DNA of 64,000 nt from Heterohyrax brucei (Eukaryota > Chordata > Mammalia > Hyracoidea > Procaviidae): positions 79,051,833 through 79,115,832 of the forward strand of contig CM053141.1 of the NCBI GenBank assembly GCA_028571685.1, in the 5' to 3' direction. A program made the position numbers and the translations under genes. How positions within the stretch are numbered: position 1 is the stretch's first letter; every line of letters starts with the position of its first letter. Shown piece after piece: positions 1 to 10,635 of this stretch. The notes beneath the pieces are model-generated. The model was not told the DNA's origin, did no database searches, and worked only from the letters and a program-made list of their open reading frames with translations.

Positions 1-3000
1 TCTGTGGGTATTCTTTTAATTCTATTAATAAAGTCTTCGGATGAGCTAAAGTGTTTGATTCTTAATAGTTCCCATTTATCTATTTTCTCTTCTGTTGATT
101 GAGGTTTGTTTGACAGATTTTGGAGTCTGTCCTCGTTGTGTATTAAAACTTTCATTGTTGTTCCTACCTTTTCTTGGATGAGCTTTAGCGTTTTAGGTTT
201 GATATTTAGGTCTTTTATCCAGTTGGAGTTGGTTTTTGTATAAGGTGTAAGATATGGATCCTGATTCAGTTTGTTGCAGATGGATAACCAATTTTGCCAG
301 CACCATTTGTTGAAGAGACTGTTTTTACCCCAGTTTAATGTCTTAGGGCCTTTGTCGAATATCAACTGTTCACAGGCAGATGGTGTACTCTCTGGGGTCT
401 CAATTCTGTTCCATTGATCCATCTGTCTGTTCTTGTACCAGTACCAGGCTGTTTTGACCACTGTGGCAGTGTAGTATGTTCTAAGGTTGGGTAATGAGCG
501 ACCTCCCAATGTGTTCTTCTTCTTTAGTAGTACCTTACTTATCCGGGGCTTCTTCCCTTTCCAAACAAAATTGGTGATTTGTTTCTCCATCTCATTAAAA
601 AATGATGCTGGAACTTGTATTGGGATTGCATTATATAAATAAATTGCTTTGGGTAAAATAGACATTTTCACAATGTTAAGTCTTCCTATCCAGGAGCAGG
701 GTAGGTTTTTCCATTTATCTAAGTCTCTCTTAGTTTCTTGTAGTAAGGGCTTGTAGTTCTCTTTGTAAAGGTCTGTTGTTTCTCTGGTTAGATTAATTCC
801 TAGGTACTTTATCTTAGGGGCTATCGTAAATGGTATTGATTTCATAATTTCCTCCTTAACAGTCTCGTTGATGATATAAAGGAAACCTACTGATTTACTT
901 ATGTTTATCTTGTATCCTGAAACTTTGCTGAACTCTTCTATCAGTTTGAGTAGCTTACTTATAGATTCCTTGGGGTTCTCTGCATATACAATCATATCAT
1001 CTGTGAACAGGGAGATTTTAACTTCCTCTTTGCCGATGCAGATGCCCTTTATTTCTTTGTCTTGTCTAATTGCTCTGGCTAGAACTTCTAGCACAATGTT
1101 GAATAGGAGAGGTGAGAGTGGGCATCCTTGTCTAGTTCCTGACCTCAGAGGAAAGTCTTTCAGTCTCTCACCATTCAGGATGACGTGGGCAATTGGCTTT
1201 GTATAAATGGCCCTTATTGTGTTGAGGAATTTGCTGTCTATGCCCATTTTGCTAAGAGTTTTTAGCATGAATGGGTGTTAGACTTTATCAAATGCCTTTT
1301 TGGCATCAATGGACAAAATCAGGTGATCTTTGTCTTTTGTGCTATTTATGTGGTTAATCACATTAATTGTTTTCCTGATGTTGAACAGCCTTGCATCCCT
1401 GGTATGAATCCCACTTGGTCATGATGGATTATTTTCTTGATATGTTGTTGTATTCTGTTGGCAAGAATTTTGTTGAAGATTTTTGCATCTAGGTTCATGA
1501 GTGATATCGGTCTGTAGTTCTCTGTCTTTGTTGGATCTTTCCCTGGCTTAGGTATCAGGGTTATGCTGGCTTCATAGAATGAGTTTGGGAGTACTCCATC
1601 CCTTTCTATACTGTGAAATAGTTTCAGTAGTATTGGGGATAACTCTTCTGTAAATGCTTGGTAGAATTCTGCAGTGAAGCCGTCTGGGCCCGGACTTTTC
1701 TTGGTTGGCAGTGTTTTGATGACCTTTTCAATCTCTTCTTTTGTGACGGTTTATTAAGTTGTTCTGCTTCACGTTGTGATAATTTAGATAGGTGGTATGA
1801 GTCAAGGAATTTGTCCATTTCCCCTAGGTTTTCCAATTTGTTAGAGTACAGTCTTTCATAGTATTCTGTTATGATATTTTTGATTTCTGTTGCATTTGTG
1901 GTGACAACTCCCTTCTCATTTCTAATTTGGGTTATTTGTTTCCTTTCCTGCTTTTCTTTAGTAAGTTTAGCCAGTGGTTTATCAATTTTGTTGATGTTTT
2001 CAAAAAACCAGCTTTTGGTCTTTTCAATTTTTTCAATTGTTATTCTATTCTCTAATTCATTCAGCTCTGCTCTAATCTTTATGATCTCCTTTCTTCCTGT
2101 GCCCGAGTGGTTCCTCTGTTGTTCTCTTTCTACTTGTTCAAGCTGTAGAGTTAGTTCCTTGATTTGGTTTCGTTCTTCCTTCCAGATGTGTGCATTTATG
2201 GAGGTAAACAGACCTCTGAGCACTGCTTTGGCTGTATCCCATAGGTTCTGGTAGGAAGTGTTTTCGTTCTCATTGGAATCCATGAATGTCTTTAATTCAT
2301 CCCTGATTTCCTCTATAACCCATGTTTTTTTGAGCAAGATGTTGTTCAGTTTCCAAGAGTTCCACTTTCTATCTCTGTTTTTTCTGCTATTGATTTCAAC
2401 TTTGATGGCTTTATGATCTGAGAAGATGCTTTGCAGTAATTCAACGGTATGGATTTTGTTGAGGATTGCATTATGGCCTATCACGTGGTCAATTCTGGAG
2501 AATGTTCCATGTGCACTGGAGAAGAAGGTGTAGTTGTCTGTTGATGGGTGGAAAGTTCTGTATATATCAATGAGGTTTAGTTGGTTAATTGTGTCAATAA
2601 GGTCTTCTGCATGTTTACCGAGCTTTTTTCTAGATGATCTGTAGTAATGTGAGTGGAGTGTTAAAGTCTCCCACTATTATTGTGGAGTCATCTAACTCTC
2701 TTTTGAGCATAGTCAGTGTTTCTTCGACATATTTAGGTGCTCTGACATTAGGTGCATAAATGTTTAATATAGTTAAGTCTTTCTTGTGTACTGAAGCTTT
2801 CAGCAATAAATAGTGTCCATCTTTGTCCACGATGGTGGATTTGACATTAAAATTGATTTTGTCTGAGATTAGAATTGCCACCCTTGCTCTTCTTTGTTCA
2901 TTGTTAGCTTGATATATATTCTTCCATCCTTTAATTTTCAGTTTGTTCCTGTCTTTAGGTCTCAAGTGAGTTTCTTGTAGACAACATATGGATGGGTCAT

Positions 3001-3100
3001 GTCTTTTGATCCAAGGTGACACTCGGTGTCTCTTTACTGGAGCATTGAGTCCATTCACATTCAATGTAATTATTGATAGGTATGTGTTCACTGCTGCCAT
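1..3100 (-). pseudogene. L1 ORF2 (endonuclease / reverse transcriptase), broken
   Basis: ORF2p nicks target DNA and primes reverse transcription of L1 RNA. The start ATG at 3100 opens an APE-like endonuclease with NVNGLNAPVKRHR, CLQETHL and VGDFNTPL. The frame breaks just after NTPL near 2640. Reading resumes in another frame at 2484-1624 with SDHKAIKVEI, then a linker, and breaks again after EAEQLNKP near 1750. The reverse transcriptase continues leftward with motif A (SIDAKKAFD), followed directly by an in-frame TAA at about 1278-1280. The catalytic FADD box reads FTDD near 1003-1014. At least two frameshifts and one stop make it non-functional. Confidence 0.93.
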
Positions 3101-3516
3101 TGTGATATGTTTGTTTTTATGTTGATGTTTTCTCTGTTGTTCTTATTAGTCTGTTCTGAGACACTCTTTTTTGTGAGTTGATTTTTCACCTTTTTCAGAG
3201 CTGGTTTTATAGTTGTTGAGACTCGTGTGTTAGATTTCTTGAAATGGTATGATACATCTTTGTTGTGCTTCACAGCTGCCCCTATGAATCCCCTTAATAA
3301 ACTATTTATAAACCCAATTTTAATTACTACCAGTCTTGTCATCTTCCTCTCCATCTGGAAGGACTATAACGACTGTAGTACATCCCTCTTTTATTATGAT
3401 GACACCATAGTTTTCATGATGATCACTGGATTGCTTCTTTCCAAATCAAAGCTGTGATTTCCTTTGGAGCCTTCCCTAAATGAGTATTGAGTAGTGTGTC
3501 GTTCTAAAATATATAG
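3101..3516 (-). other. L1 inter-ORF spacer
   Basis: 416 bases separate the ORF1 stop from the ORF2 ATG. That is far longer than the roughly 60 bases I know for human L1. It contains an 88-codon ORF (3354-3088, starting MERKMTRLVV, lysine-rich) that ends 13 bases inside ORF2 in a different frame. I do not recognise its product, and it may be chance. Confidence 0.7.
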
Positions 3517-4470
3517 TTAGTTGTTTCGTTCTTCTAAGCCAAAGCCAAGAACTTCTTTCAGTATTTCTTGTAGTTTGGGTTTGGTTTTTACAAAGTCTCT
3601 GAGTTTCTGTTTATCTGGGAATGTCTTAATTTCATTTTCGTATTTGAAAGATAGTTTTGCAGGATATATAATTCTTGGTTGGAAGTTCTTCTCCTTCAAG
3701 ACTTCAAATGTGTTGTGCCACTGTCTCCGTGCCATTTCTGCTGAGAAATCTGACGAGAGCCTACAGGGTTTCCCTCTGAATGTTAGCTTTGCCTTGAGTC
3801 TTGCTGCCTTTAAGAGTTGCTGCTTATGTTTCATTTTGTTAAGCTTGATTATAATATGTCTTGGAGTCTTTCTTTTGAGATCTATATTGGGTGGCGTACA
3901 ATATGCATCTGAGAAGTCTATGTTCTCTTCCTTCATGATTTCTGGGAAGTTTTCTTTCCGCAGCTCAGCAACAATACTCTCTGTGTTCTCAGATGTCTCA
4001 CCCTGTTCAGGGACTCCGATTAATCGAAGGTTGTTCCTCTTAATAGAGTCCCACATGCTTCTTAATGTTTCTTCATTTTTCTTGCTTCTTTTTTCTGATT
4101 TCTGCTCATAGACACTGGCATCAGTAGCTCTGTCTTCCAAGTCAGAAATTCTTTTTTCCATTTGTTCCATTCTGTTTTCTTGGCTTTGCATGGAAGTTTC
4201 TATGTCTTTGATTTTCTTCTTAATCTGTTGGATTTCAGAGTACTGGTGTTCCATCGGGTCGAACAACTTGCTTAATTTTTCATTTTGTTCTGCTGCATTT
4301 TGTATAAGGTCTAGAAGGGCTCTGTATATAATCAATTTGTATTCACTTCCTGATGCTTTCATAAAAGTTTCTTCATCTGGAAAACTCCTTGGTTGCTTTG
4401 TTTGGGAGCCTTCTGAAGCCATGAGTGTTTGCTTGTATGCCACAATTGTCTGTTGCTTTTTGGGTCCCAT
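3517..4470 (-). CDS. L1 ORF1p, intact RNA-binding chaperone, 317 aa
   Basis: ORF1p trimerises, coats L1 RNA in the cytoplasm and acts as a nucleic-acid chaperone. The 317-residue frame is open from ATG to stop, close to the 338 residues of the human protein. A short basic N-terminus is followed by a coiled coil (about residues 50-140, heptad-like, with MEQMEKRISDLEDRA). An RRM begins at NNLRLIGVPE (about 146). The C-terminal domain contains MARRQW (246-251), matching the paired arginines needed for RNA binding in human ORF1p, and KNFQPRIIYPAKLSF (261-275). The start is the first ATG after the 5'UTR. The rest of the element is dead, so intactness shows low divergence rather than activity. Confidence 0.93.
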   Translation of the reverse strand: MGPKKQQTIVAYKQTLMASEGSQTKQPRSFPDEETFMKASGSEYKLIIYRALLDLIQNAAEQNEKLSKLFDPMEHQYSEIQQIKKKIKDIETSMQSQENRMEQMEKRISDLEDRATDASVYEQKSEKRSKKNEETLRSMWDSIKRNNLRLIGVPEQGETSENTESIVAELRKENFPEIMKEENIDFSDAYCTPPNIDLKRKTPRHIIIKLNKMKHKQQLLKAARLKAKLTFRGKPCRLSSDFSAEMARRQWHNTFEVLKEKNFQPRIIYPAKLSFKYENEIKTFPDKQKLRDFVKTKPKLQEILKEVLGFGLEERNN

Positions 4471-5459
4471 GTGAGTATATAGAGGCTGGAAGAGGTACTA
4501 TGGGGATGGATTGCAAATGTTTCTCTAGGCTGTCTTCAAATGTAAAGCAAAAGGTATCTGACCATTTCACAAGTCAGTTAGGTTTTCAGGTGTAGAGGTC
4601 CTTCTTCTCATCTGACAAAGTAAGTGCCACTATATCCAACCCCAGGTGATAACAAACTAGTTCAGAATACAGCCCTGCTACTGCCCTGGTGGCCTCTGCT
4701 GACAGGGCCTAGCCTTGTCCAACACTGCGTCGAGTACTGGTTTTGTGATAGTAAAGCGCTCTCCTGGGGGCAGGCTCTGGCTCCCAAGCTAAGAATTAGG
4801 TCCAGCTGCGGCCACCGTATCTAAGATGGTGTCCTCCACACAGGCAGCAGACAGAGGGGCTAACGGTGCCGAGAGGCAGCGATTCCTCTGCTTCTGTTGC
4901 AGGGCCCCCAACGTAGACAGCAGTGTGCAAAATCACTATTTTTGTGACGGAGAAGCGCTGTTCCATTTGCAGTCACTGGCTCCCAGGCTAAGAACGAGGA
5001 CCTACTAAAATGTCGGTACCAACATGGCGTCCTGAACCCTGACCGCGGAGCTCCGCACAAACCCCACTGAGGCAGCTACAAAATGAAAGGCTCAAAGTGT
5101 CTAGATTAACAGAGTCCCGAGCCTGGCTCTCAGAGTATGGGAATTTCGCCTGCCTATCCCCCCAGCAGTGCGTCTGAGTCCAGCCGCCAGGCAAGGCCCA
5201 GCTCCACCCGCCAGCCAAGACAGAGGAAAAAAAAGGTCAAACTGGTGCGTTTACCTTCCGTCCGTGAGAGCCGGGGCTAGCCAGGAGCGGGAGTCAGCGA
5301 AAGAGAGGAGGTTTTTCGCTGAGTGGTATGAAGTCCCACTTAACAGCTCTGTGCTGTGTCCTGAGGCTGATTAGGTGATCAGAAGGTTCTGTTTGATTGT
5401 CAGTTCAGGTCTTGGTTTCCAGAGGGATATAAGGAGACGTGTGCTTAGTCGGCCACCTT
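4471..5459 (-). promoter_or_regulatory. L1 5'UTR / promoter with two ~198-bp imperfect monomers
   Basis: This is the most CpG-bearing stretch I noticed. Three markers recur about 198 bases apart on the plus strand: TTTTGTGA...AAGCGCT (4741 and 4939), CTGGCTCCCA.GCTAAGAA (4777 and 4976), and AA.ATGG.GTCCT (4823 and 5021). The last resembles a YY1 site. Tandem promoter monomers are known from mouse L1; here the arrangement is read directly and the promoter role is inferred. Confidence 0.8.
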
Positions 5460-5990
5460 CCAATACATCTTTTGATTCTTGACTGCTACTTCCATGGGTG
5501 TTCCGTGTGGATCCAAGTAAAACAATGCTTTTGACAATTGCAGTATTTTCTGTTTATCATGATGTTGCCTACTGGTCCAATTGTAAGAGTTTTTCTTACC
5601 TTTATGTTGAGGTGTAATCCATGCCTCATGGCTGTAGTCTTTGATCTTCATTAGCAAGTGCTTCAAGTCTTCTTTGCTTTCAGTAATGCCCTATTCTCTT
5701 CCATATAGTCCAACCTCTGAGTTTGCTCAACATACAGGTTGAATAAGTATGGTGAAAAGATACAACCCTGACACACACATTTCCTGACTTCAGACCATTC
5801 AGTATCTCTTTGTTCTGTTCAAATGACTGACTCTTGGTCTAAGTACAGGTTCCTCATGTGCACAGTTAAGTGTTCTGAAATTTTCATTTTTTGCATTGTT
5901 ATCCAGAATTTGTTATGATCTGTGCAGTCAAATGCCATTACAAAGTCAATAAAATGCACATAAACATCTTTCTGATATTCTCTGCTTTGT
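5459..5990 (-). mobile_element. RTE LINE fragment (reverse transcriptase region)
   Basis: Minus-strand frames read KHLLMKIKDYSHEA (5666 leftward) and, upstream at 6058-5819, DFVMAFDCTDHNKFW followed by HMRNLYLDQESV. This matches the RTE/BovB reverse transcriptase order from motif A onward. Frames shift and the YADD region is degraded. The L1 at the left begins exactly where this fragment stops, so L1 probably inserted into it. Confidence 0.85.
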
Positions 5991-6755
5991 ATATACTGTA
6001 TAATCAAGTACTGTCTAACAAACAAGCAAATATATACAATAAGTTGGGTGGGTCTCAAGGGTATTACACTGAGTGTAAAAAATCAGTCTCAAAAGATTAC
6101 AAATAGTACGATTCTGTTTACGTAATGTTCTCAACAAGAAAAAATTATAGGGATAGGAAAGAGATTAGTGGTTGCTAGGGATTTGGAAAGGGAAGAATAT
6201 GACTATGAAGAAGTAGCATGAGGGCATTTCTCTGTGGAAATGGAACAGCTGTATATACGGACTGTATCTATAGCTGGTGGCAAAGATCTAAACATGTGAT
6301 AAAATTTCATTAAACTGTACACCAAAGAAAAAAGTACAGGTAAAAGCTGGTAAAATCTGGATAAGATTTAGCCTAACTGATCAATTTCCTGGTTTTCATC
6401 ATTATGCTATGGTTAGATGAGATATTTGAGGGGCCCTGGCAGTGAAGTGGTTAAGTGTTTGGTTGCTAACTGAAAGGTTGTTAACCCAGCATGTGCTCCA
6501 CAGCAGAAAGATGTGGCAGTCTGCTCCTGTCAAAGATTGTAACTTGGGAAACCATATGGGGCAGTTCTACTCTGTCGTGTAGGTTCCAGCTAGGAGTTAG
6601 ACTCAACTAGATGGCCATGAGTTTGATTTTTGGTTATGTAAGTTATTGACTTTGGGAGAAGCTGGGTGAAAGATTCACAGGAACTCTGTGCTATGTTTGC
6701 AATTTCTCTGAGTCCAAAATTAATAAAAAGTTTTAAAAAAGTGTTTCCATAAATC
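5991..6755 (+). mobile_element. Ancient L1 (L1M-type) 3'UTR, split by an AfroSINE
   Basis: The wording of old mammalian L1 3' ends is recognisable: GATTAGTGGTTGCTAGGG near 6160, CATGTGATAAAATTTCAT near 6290, and AATTTCCTGGTTTTCAT near 6385. After the SINE, TTTGGGAGAAGCTGGGTGAA (6651) continues the same 3'UTR, ending in AATTAATAAAAAGTTTTAAAAAA. No coding remains. Left boundary approximate. Confidence 0.75.
6428..6641 (+). mobile_element. AfroSINE, full-length
   Basis: The head GGGGCCCTGGCAGTGAAGTG carries a tRNA-like A box. It is followed by TTGCTAACTGAAAGGTTG, AGAAAGATGTGGCAGTCTG, GGGGCAGTTCTACTCTGTC and a tail GACTCAACTAGATGGC. It interrupts the older L1 3'UTR, so it is younger. Confidence 0.9.
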
Positions 6756-6835
6756 CTGAAAAACAGATTAAAAAGACTGGGGAAGAGCAGGTTTTAGAGG
6801 AGGGGATGAGGAATTGTTTTGGACCTTCTATTAAA

Positions 6836-6991
6836 CATGGAGCCCTGTGGTAAAGTGGATAAGAGCTCAGCTGCTGACCAAAAGCTCTGCAGTGAACCCA
6901 TCGCCTGCTCCTTGGAAACTCTATGGGGCAGTTCCTGTCTGTCCTGGAGGGCTGCTGTGAGTTGAAATCAACTCAACAGCAATGATTTTTG
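6836..6991 (+). mobile_element. AfroSINE lacking the middle section
   Basis: Head GGAGCCCTGTGGTAAAGTG is joined through CCTGCTCCTTGGAAACTC to GGGGCAGTTCCTGTCTGTCC and tail GAAATCAACTCAACAGC. The segment from the AGAAAGATGTGG motif to the AAAGATCAC motif is absent, as in a shorter subtype of this SINE. Confidence 0.88.
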
Positions 6992-7792
6992 AGGTTGTCG
7001 TATGAATACGTGCTTTTGTGTATAAGTCTGGAGTTTGGGAGAGGACTCTGGATGAGATAGTCCATTAGTCATGAAACTCGGGAAGTTCACCAAGGACACA
7101 AAGGTAGATAAAAAGAGGGGTGAGAACTGAGCTTTGGAGTGTTTCACTCTCCGACATGTGAAAATTCTAGGAAGATGATGGTTCCAATGTTACTGTTTTC
7201 CTTTTTCTGAGAACTCTTTGGTGTATGTGTTTGTGGCTTGAATTAGCTCTGGTTCAACCAGCAGAATGAGATTTGCCAGTAGATTTAAATCTCTTTCAGT
7301 TATTGTGGATTTCTCTCTCTTTTTTCATTTGTGTATTATCAATTACAGTAAAACTTTCTAGCAAATCAGTAAGCTGACCATTCCTTCCTCTTAACTATTG
7401 AATTCTGTCCAGTGAATTTATAACTTTTTCTCTTTCCATTCCCTGTTACCACTCAGGGATCCTGTATGGCAATCTCAATGCTTTAGGAGGAATGAACATT
7501 AGGTCCATTAAAGGAGGACAGAACATCTGTTAGGAGAATACTTTCTTTAATGAGAAAATAAAGAAAATAAAATCTGAGTCACATTAAAAAGAAATGTTCT
7601 TATTTGCTTCTTAATGTATTTTTCTAAAATCATTGCTCATTTGTGATTACTTTTTAACTAAATATCTCTTTATGTCTCTCTCCATTATCATTGCTATAAA
7701 AAAGTTAATTTACCTAATTAACTGACTTTGGCTTCATGAATAGGCAAGTCATTATGATTTATAATACCTAATGCATATGTTAGGAAACAAGC

Positions 7793-7850
7793 TAAAGCCA
7801 CTGATGTTGACTCAGTTCCGACTCATAGTGACCTTATAGTCATGCTGTGG
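7793..7850 (-). mobile_element. AfroSINE 3' fragment
   Basis: The plus strand reads GACTCAGTTCCGACTCATAG followed by TGACCTTATAGTC, the reverse complement of the SINE tail. Only about 58 bases remain. Confidence 0.7.
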
Positions 7851-7929
7851 TCATGGTTTTGGTCATCCTATATCAGCAAAGGAAGATTCCAAAGCTTGGT
7901 TCTATGTGCATCATTAAGTTCCCACAGTA

Positions 7930-8500
7930 CAACAAAGTAAAAAGAGTGGAGAATTACTATACGACTCTGTAATACCTCTCCTAGAGAGACTTGAAAGCAA
8001 AGACTCAAACACATATTTGTACACCCATGTTTGTAGCATTATTCATAATAGCCAAAAGGTGAAAATCATCCAAGAGTCCATTAGATAAATGCACAAAATG
8101 TAGCATATACATACAATGGAATAGTATTCATCCCTAAAGGGAAATGAAGTTCTAATACATTCTTATGACAAGGATGAGCGCTGAAAACATGGTGTGTGAA
8201 AATATGCCAGACACAAAAGGACATTGTATACCCTATGATCTCATGTAGACAAAACATCTGGAATAGGCAAATACATTAGTTAGCAGAGGCTCAGGAGAGG
8301 ATGGAATTGGAGTTATTGCCCAAGGGCTACTGAATTTTTGTTTGTTTGAGGTGTTTAAAACTTTGGGAAATGGAGAGTTGTGACAGTAGCATAACCTGTT
8401 CAATGTAAAGAATGTTACAAAATTTTACACTTAGAAATGGTTAAAATGGCAATATTTTTGTTATTTGTATATTACCACAATACATTTTAAAAGATAACAA
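7930..8500 (+). mobile_element. Ancient L1 (L1M-type) 3'UTR
   Basis: Diagnostic wording runs in order: TTGTACACCCATGTTTGTAG, ATTATTCATAATAGCCAAAA (8040), CATACAATGGAATAGTATTC (8110), GCCAGACACAAAAGGACA (8208), and GAATAGGCAAATACATTAG. It is non-coding and highly diverged. It was the target for the RPL31 insertion that follows. Confidence 0.85.
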
Positions 8501-8514
8501 TCAAGAATTTTCCA

Positions 8515-8957
8515 GTTTTCCAACCTGGTCCCAATAGAATGGTTGCCGCAGAGAAGGGTGGCCAGAAGAAAAAGGACCACTCTGCCATCAATGAGGTGGC
8601 GACCAGAGAGTACACCATCCACATTCACAAGTGCATACATGGCGTGGGCTTCAAGAAACATGCCCCTCGGGCCCTCGGGGAGATTTGTAAGTTTGCCACG
8701 AAGTAGGTGGGAACCCCGGATATGCGTACTGACACCAGGCTCAACAAAGCTGTGTGGGCCAAAGGCATAAGAAACATTCCGTGCCGAATCCCTGTACAGT
8801 TGTCCAAAAAGCATAATGAGGACGAGGACTCACTAAACAAGTTCGATACACTGGTTACCTATGTACCTGTCACCACTTTAAAAAATCTACAGGCAGTCTG
8901 TGTGGATGAAAACCAATAGCTGATTATCAAATAAAGTATGAAACTGCAAAACAGAAG
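8515..8957 (+). pseudogene. RPL31P: Processed pseudogene of ribosomal protein L31
   Basis: RPL31 is a component of the 60S ribosomal subunit. From ATG at 8539 to TAG at 8917-8919 the frame stays in register for 127 codons, without introns. Recognisable segments are [60 protein letters not shown] and [10 protein letters not shown]. One in-frame TAG at 8704-8706 truncates it at codon 56, and many residues are substituted. The 5' part (TTTTCCAACCTGG) resembles the RPL31 5'UTR, so the copy is nearly full length. AATAAAG at 8931 is the likely polyadenylation signal and a degraded A-rich tail follows. Flanking 12-bp direct repeats AAGAATTTTCCA (8503-8514 and 8958-8969) show L1-mediated retroposition. 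Confidence 0.95.
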
Positions 8958-9165
8958 AAGAATTTTCCATTAGTCTGTGATGCTTTCTTGATCAGTGATT
9001 GAATTTTTGTGGATAGTCTATTACAGAACTATCCTTCTCTTTTGAGTTCCCTGTTAATTTTTCTGTGACACCACTCTTAATTTTTTCTCTTGCCTTTCAC
9101 ATTTTTTTTTCAGAAAAAATTCAGAACAATTTTTTCACATTAAAAACTCTATGGAATTTATACTT

Positions 9166-9358
9166 AAGTTTTTTTCTGTGATTAAGTGAAAGTTTACAAT
9201 CCCTGTCATTTTGCATACCCGCCGCTCTGCAACTCTATCTGCTCTCCTCCCTTGTAACAGCATACTCTTCTTTTTCACTCTTTACTTCTGATATCTACTC
9301 AACCAACACCTGTTCCCTCCTCTCCAGTTTCTTTTTTTCCCTCTAGAAAGAAACTTTC
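9166..9358 (-). mobile_element. L1-3'UTR-like retroposon, truncated copy
   Basis: The plus strand reads GTGATTAAGTGAAAGTTTAC, then CATACCCGCCGCTCTGCAAC and CACCTGTTCCCTCCTCTCC. The same order occurs at 17640, 18620 and, reversed, at 56150-56420. Only the tail-proximal part is present. Confidence 0.7.
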
Positions 9359-9425
9359 ACTGTTTTTTAAAGCTATAATTTCTTTGGGAGTGGGGTGGGT
9401 AGAAAGTTTAGGCATTTAGTAAAGG

Positions 9426-9560
9426 TGATCTTACAAAGTGGTTACAAGCACAGGGTTTGCACTCTGACACAATTATCCATATGATGGAGGTGGTAGTATA
9501 GGTTTACTGAAAAGATGAAATAAAATGTAAACAGGATACAGTACACCTTGAACAGCTCCT
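9426..9560 (+). mobile_element. MIR SINE with internal deletion
   Basis: AGTGGTTACAAGCACAGGG, ACTCTGACACAATTATCC and GAAATAAAATGTAAACAGG followed by AACAGCTCCTGGAACAT match MIR in order with the middle shortened. An RTE/SINE tail interrupts it on the right. Confidence 0.65.
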
Positions 9561-9561
9561 G

Positions 9562-9645
9562 GAACATTGTTATTGTTAATTGCTGTCCAGTTGATTCCAA
9601 CTCATGACAATACAATGTATGCAGAGTGGTATGCTATAGAGAGGA
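9562..9645 (-). mobile_element. RTE/AfroSINE 3' tail fragment
   Basis: TTGTTATTGTTAATTGCTGT followed by CCAGTTGATTCCAACTCATG is the reversed terminal sequence shared by the RTE LINE and one SINE subtype. Confidence 0.65.
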
Positions 9646-9930
9646 AGAATGACAGTAGTGTGTTTTTTTGTGTTAGTGAGAGATGCCTCCAGTTTTTTAC
9701 TTTTAAGAATAGTGTTGGTTGTTGGTTTAAAGTACTTATTTCTTACCATTTAGAAAAGGCATCTTTCCTAGTGTATTAGATTTGACTGTTGGACCTCAGG
9801 CTCAGGTATGCAAGAAAAATAACTGAAGGAAATTTGTATTTTGAGTCTTCATTCTTACAGATGGTGAGACTCTAATATCAGTTCGTTAAGGGTTTCTTCT
9901 CTCCTTTTCTAGGGGGCTTATATTGTGCCA

Positions 9931-10145
9931 GGGAGCCCTGGTCGCTCAGTGGTTACACACTTGGCTGCTAGCGGCAAATTCAGCTGTTTGAACTCACCAG
10001 CTGCTTCTTGGGAGAAAGAGGTGGCATTTTGCATCCATAAAGATCACAGCCTGGGAAACTCTGTGCAGCGGTTTTACTAAATCCTGTAGGGTCTATATGA
10101 GCCAGAACCTACTTAACAGCAAAGAGTGTGGTATTTTTTAAAAAT
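9931..10145 (+). mobile_element. AfroSINE with perfect 10-bp target-site duplication
   Basis: The head GGAGCCCTGGTCGCTCAGTG through tail CAGAACCTACTTAACAGC is full length. The flanking repeat TATTGTGCCA (9921-9930 and 10146-10155) is exact and defines both ends. Confidence 0.95.
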
Positions 10146-10155
10146 TATTGTGCCA

Positions 10156-10633
10156 AGGTAGTGGGGAAGATTGAGCATGTAATCCCATGCCACCTTCCCT
10201 TTCTCTTCTGTTCCTCCCTTTCCAGTCTCTCCAACTGTGTGTGAACCAGCCAGCTAGGAGTGAGAGGGGCTAGGCAGAGAGGAGCAGTTGATTGGGGTAG
10301 TCCCTTCCTTCTTTCTTTCACAGGTGACACTGATGTGTGGTAAAAGGGAAGGAGACTTGAGACATTCCCTTGCCACAGTCCAGCCCTCTTCCCTTGACAG
10401 CTTGTCCACCTGTGCTAGTTTTTACCCACTAGCTGTGGGATGAAGTCAAAGTGGGGCTGAGAAGGTGGGCAATGGGAATCCAGGTGTCGGTGAGGATTCC
10501 CGCACATGAGGGAGCCCAGAAACAAAGGAGAGGCGGAAGGATGGAAGGAAAGAGAATTCCAATAGTAAGTAGAAAGGGGGGAGTCGGTTTGTGGATTGAG
10601 AGGTTTATTCCCCTTAACATGTAAGGAAGTTCG
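10156..10633. other. No recognised element
   Basis: Moderately GC-rich, pyrimidine-rich on the plus strand at first and purine-rich later. Two short minus-strand ORFs (about 60 codons) resemble nothing I know. I see no repeat or gene signal. Confidence 0.4.
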
Positions 10634-10635
10634 TA

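Larger units (their letters stand above)
1..5459 (-). mobile_element. LINE-1 with 5' end, minus strand, running off the left edge
   Basis: The minus strand reads, in order, a CpG-bearing 5'UTR (about 5459-4471), ORF1 (4470-3517), a 416-bp spacer, and ORF2 from 3100 to the left edge. The leftmost bases still code for the ORF2 region after the reverse transcriptase (motifs [13 protein letters not shown] and LFNKWCW near 300-450), so the cysteine-rich end and 3'UTR lie outside the window. The 5' terminus reads AAGGTGGCCGACTAAG, similar to the start of human L1. On its right it abuts an RTE fragment. Order and motifs are seen directly; assignment to an afrotherian L1 lineage is inference. Confidence 0.95.

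Noticed and set aside
901..1206. Plus-strand ORFs across 901-4474
   Set aside because: They are the opposite strand of L1 ORF1 and ORF2.
8461..8840. Minus-strand ORFs across the RPL31 copy
   Set aside because: They are the antisense of the pseudogene.
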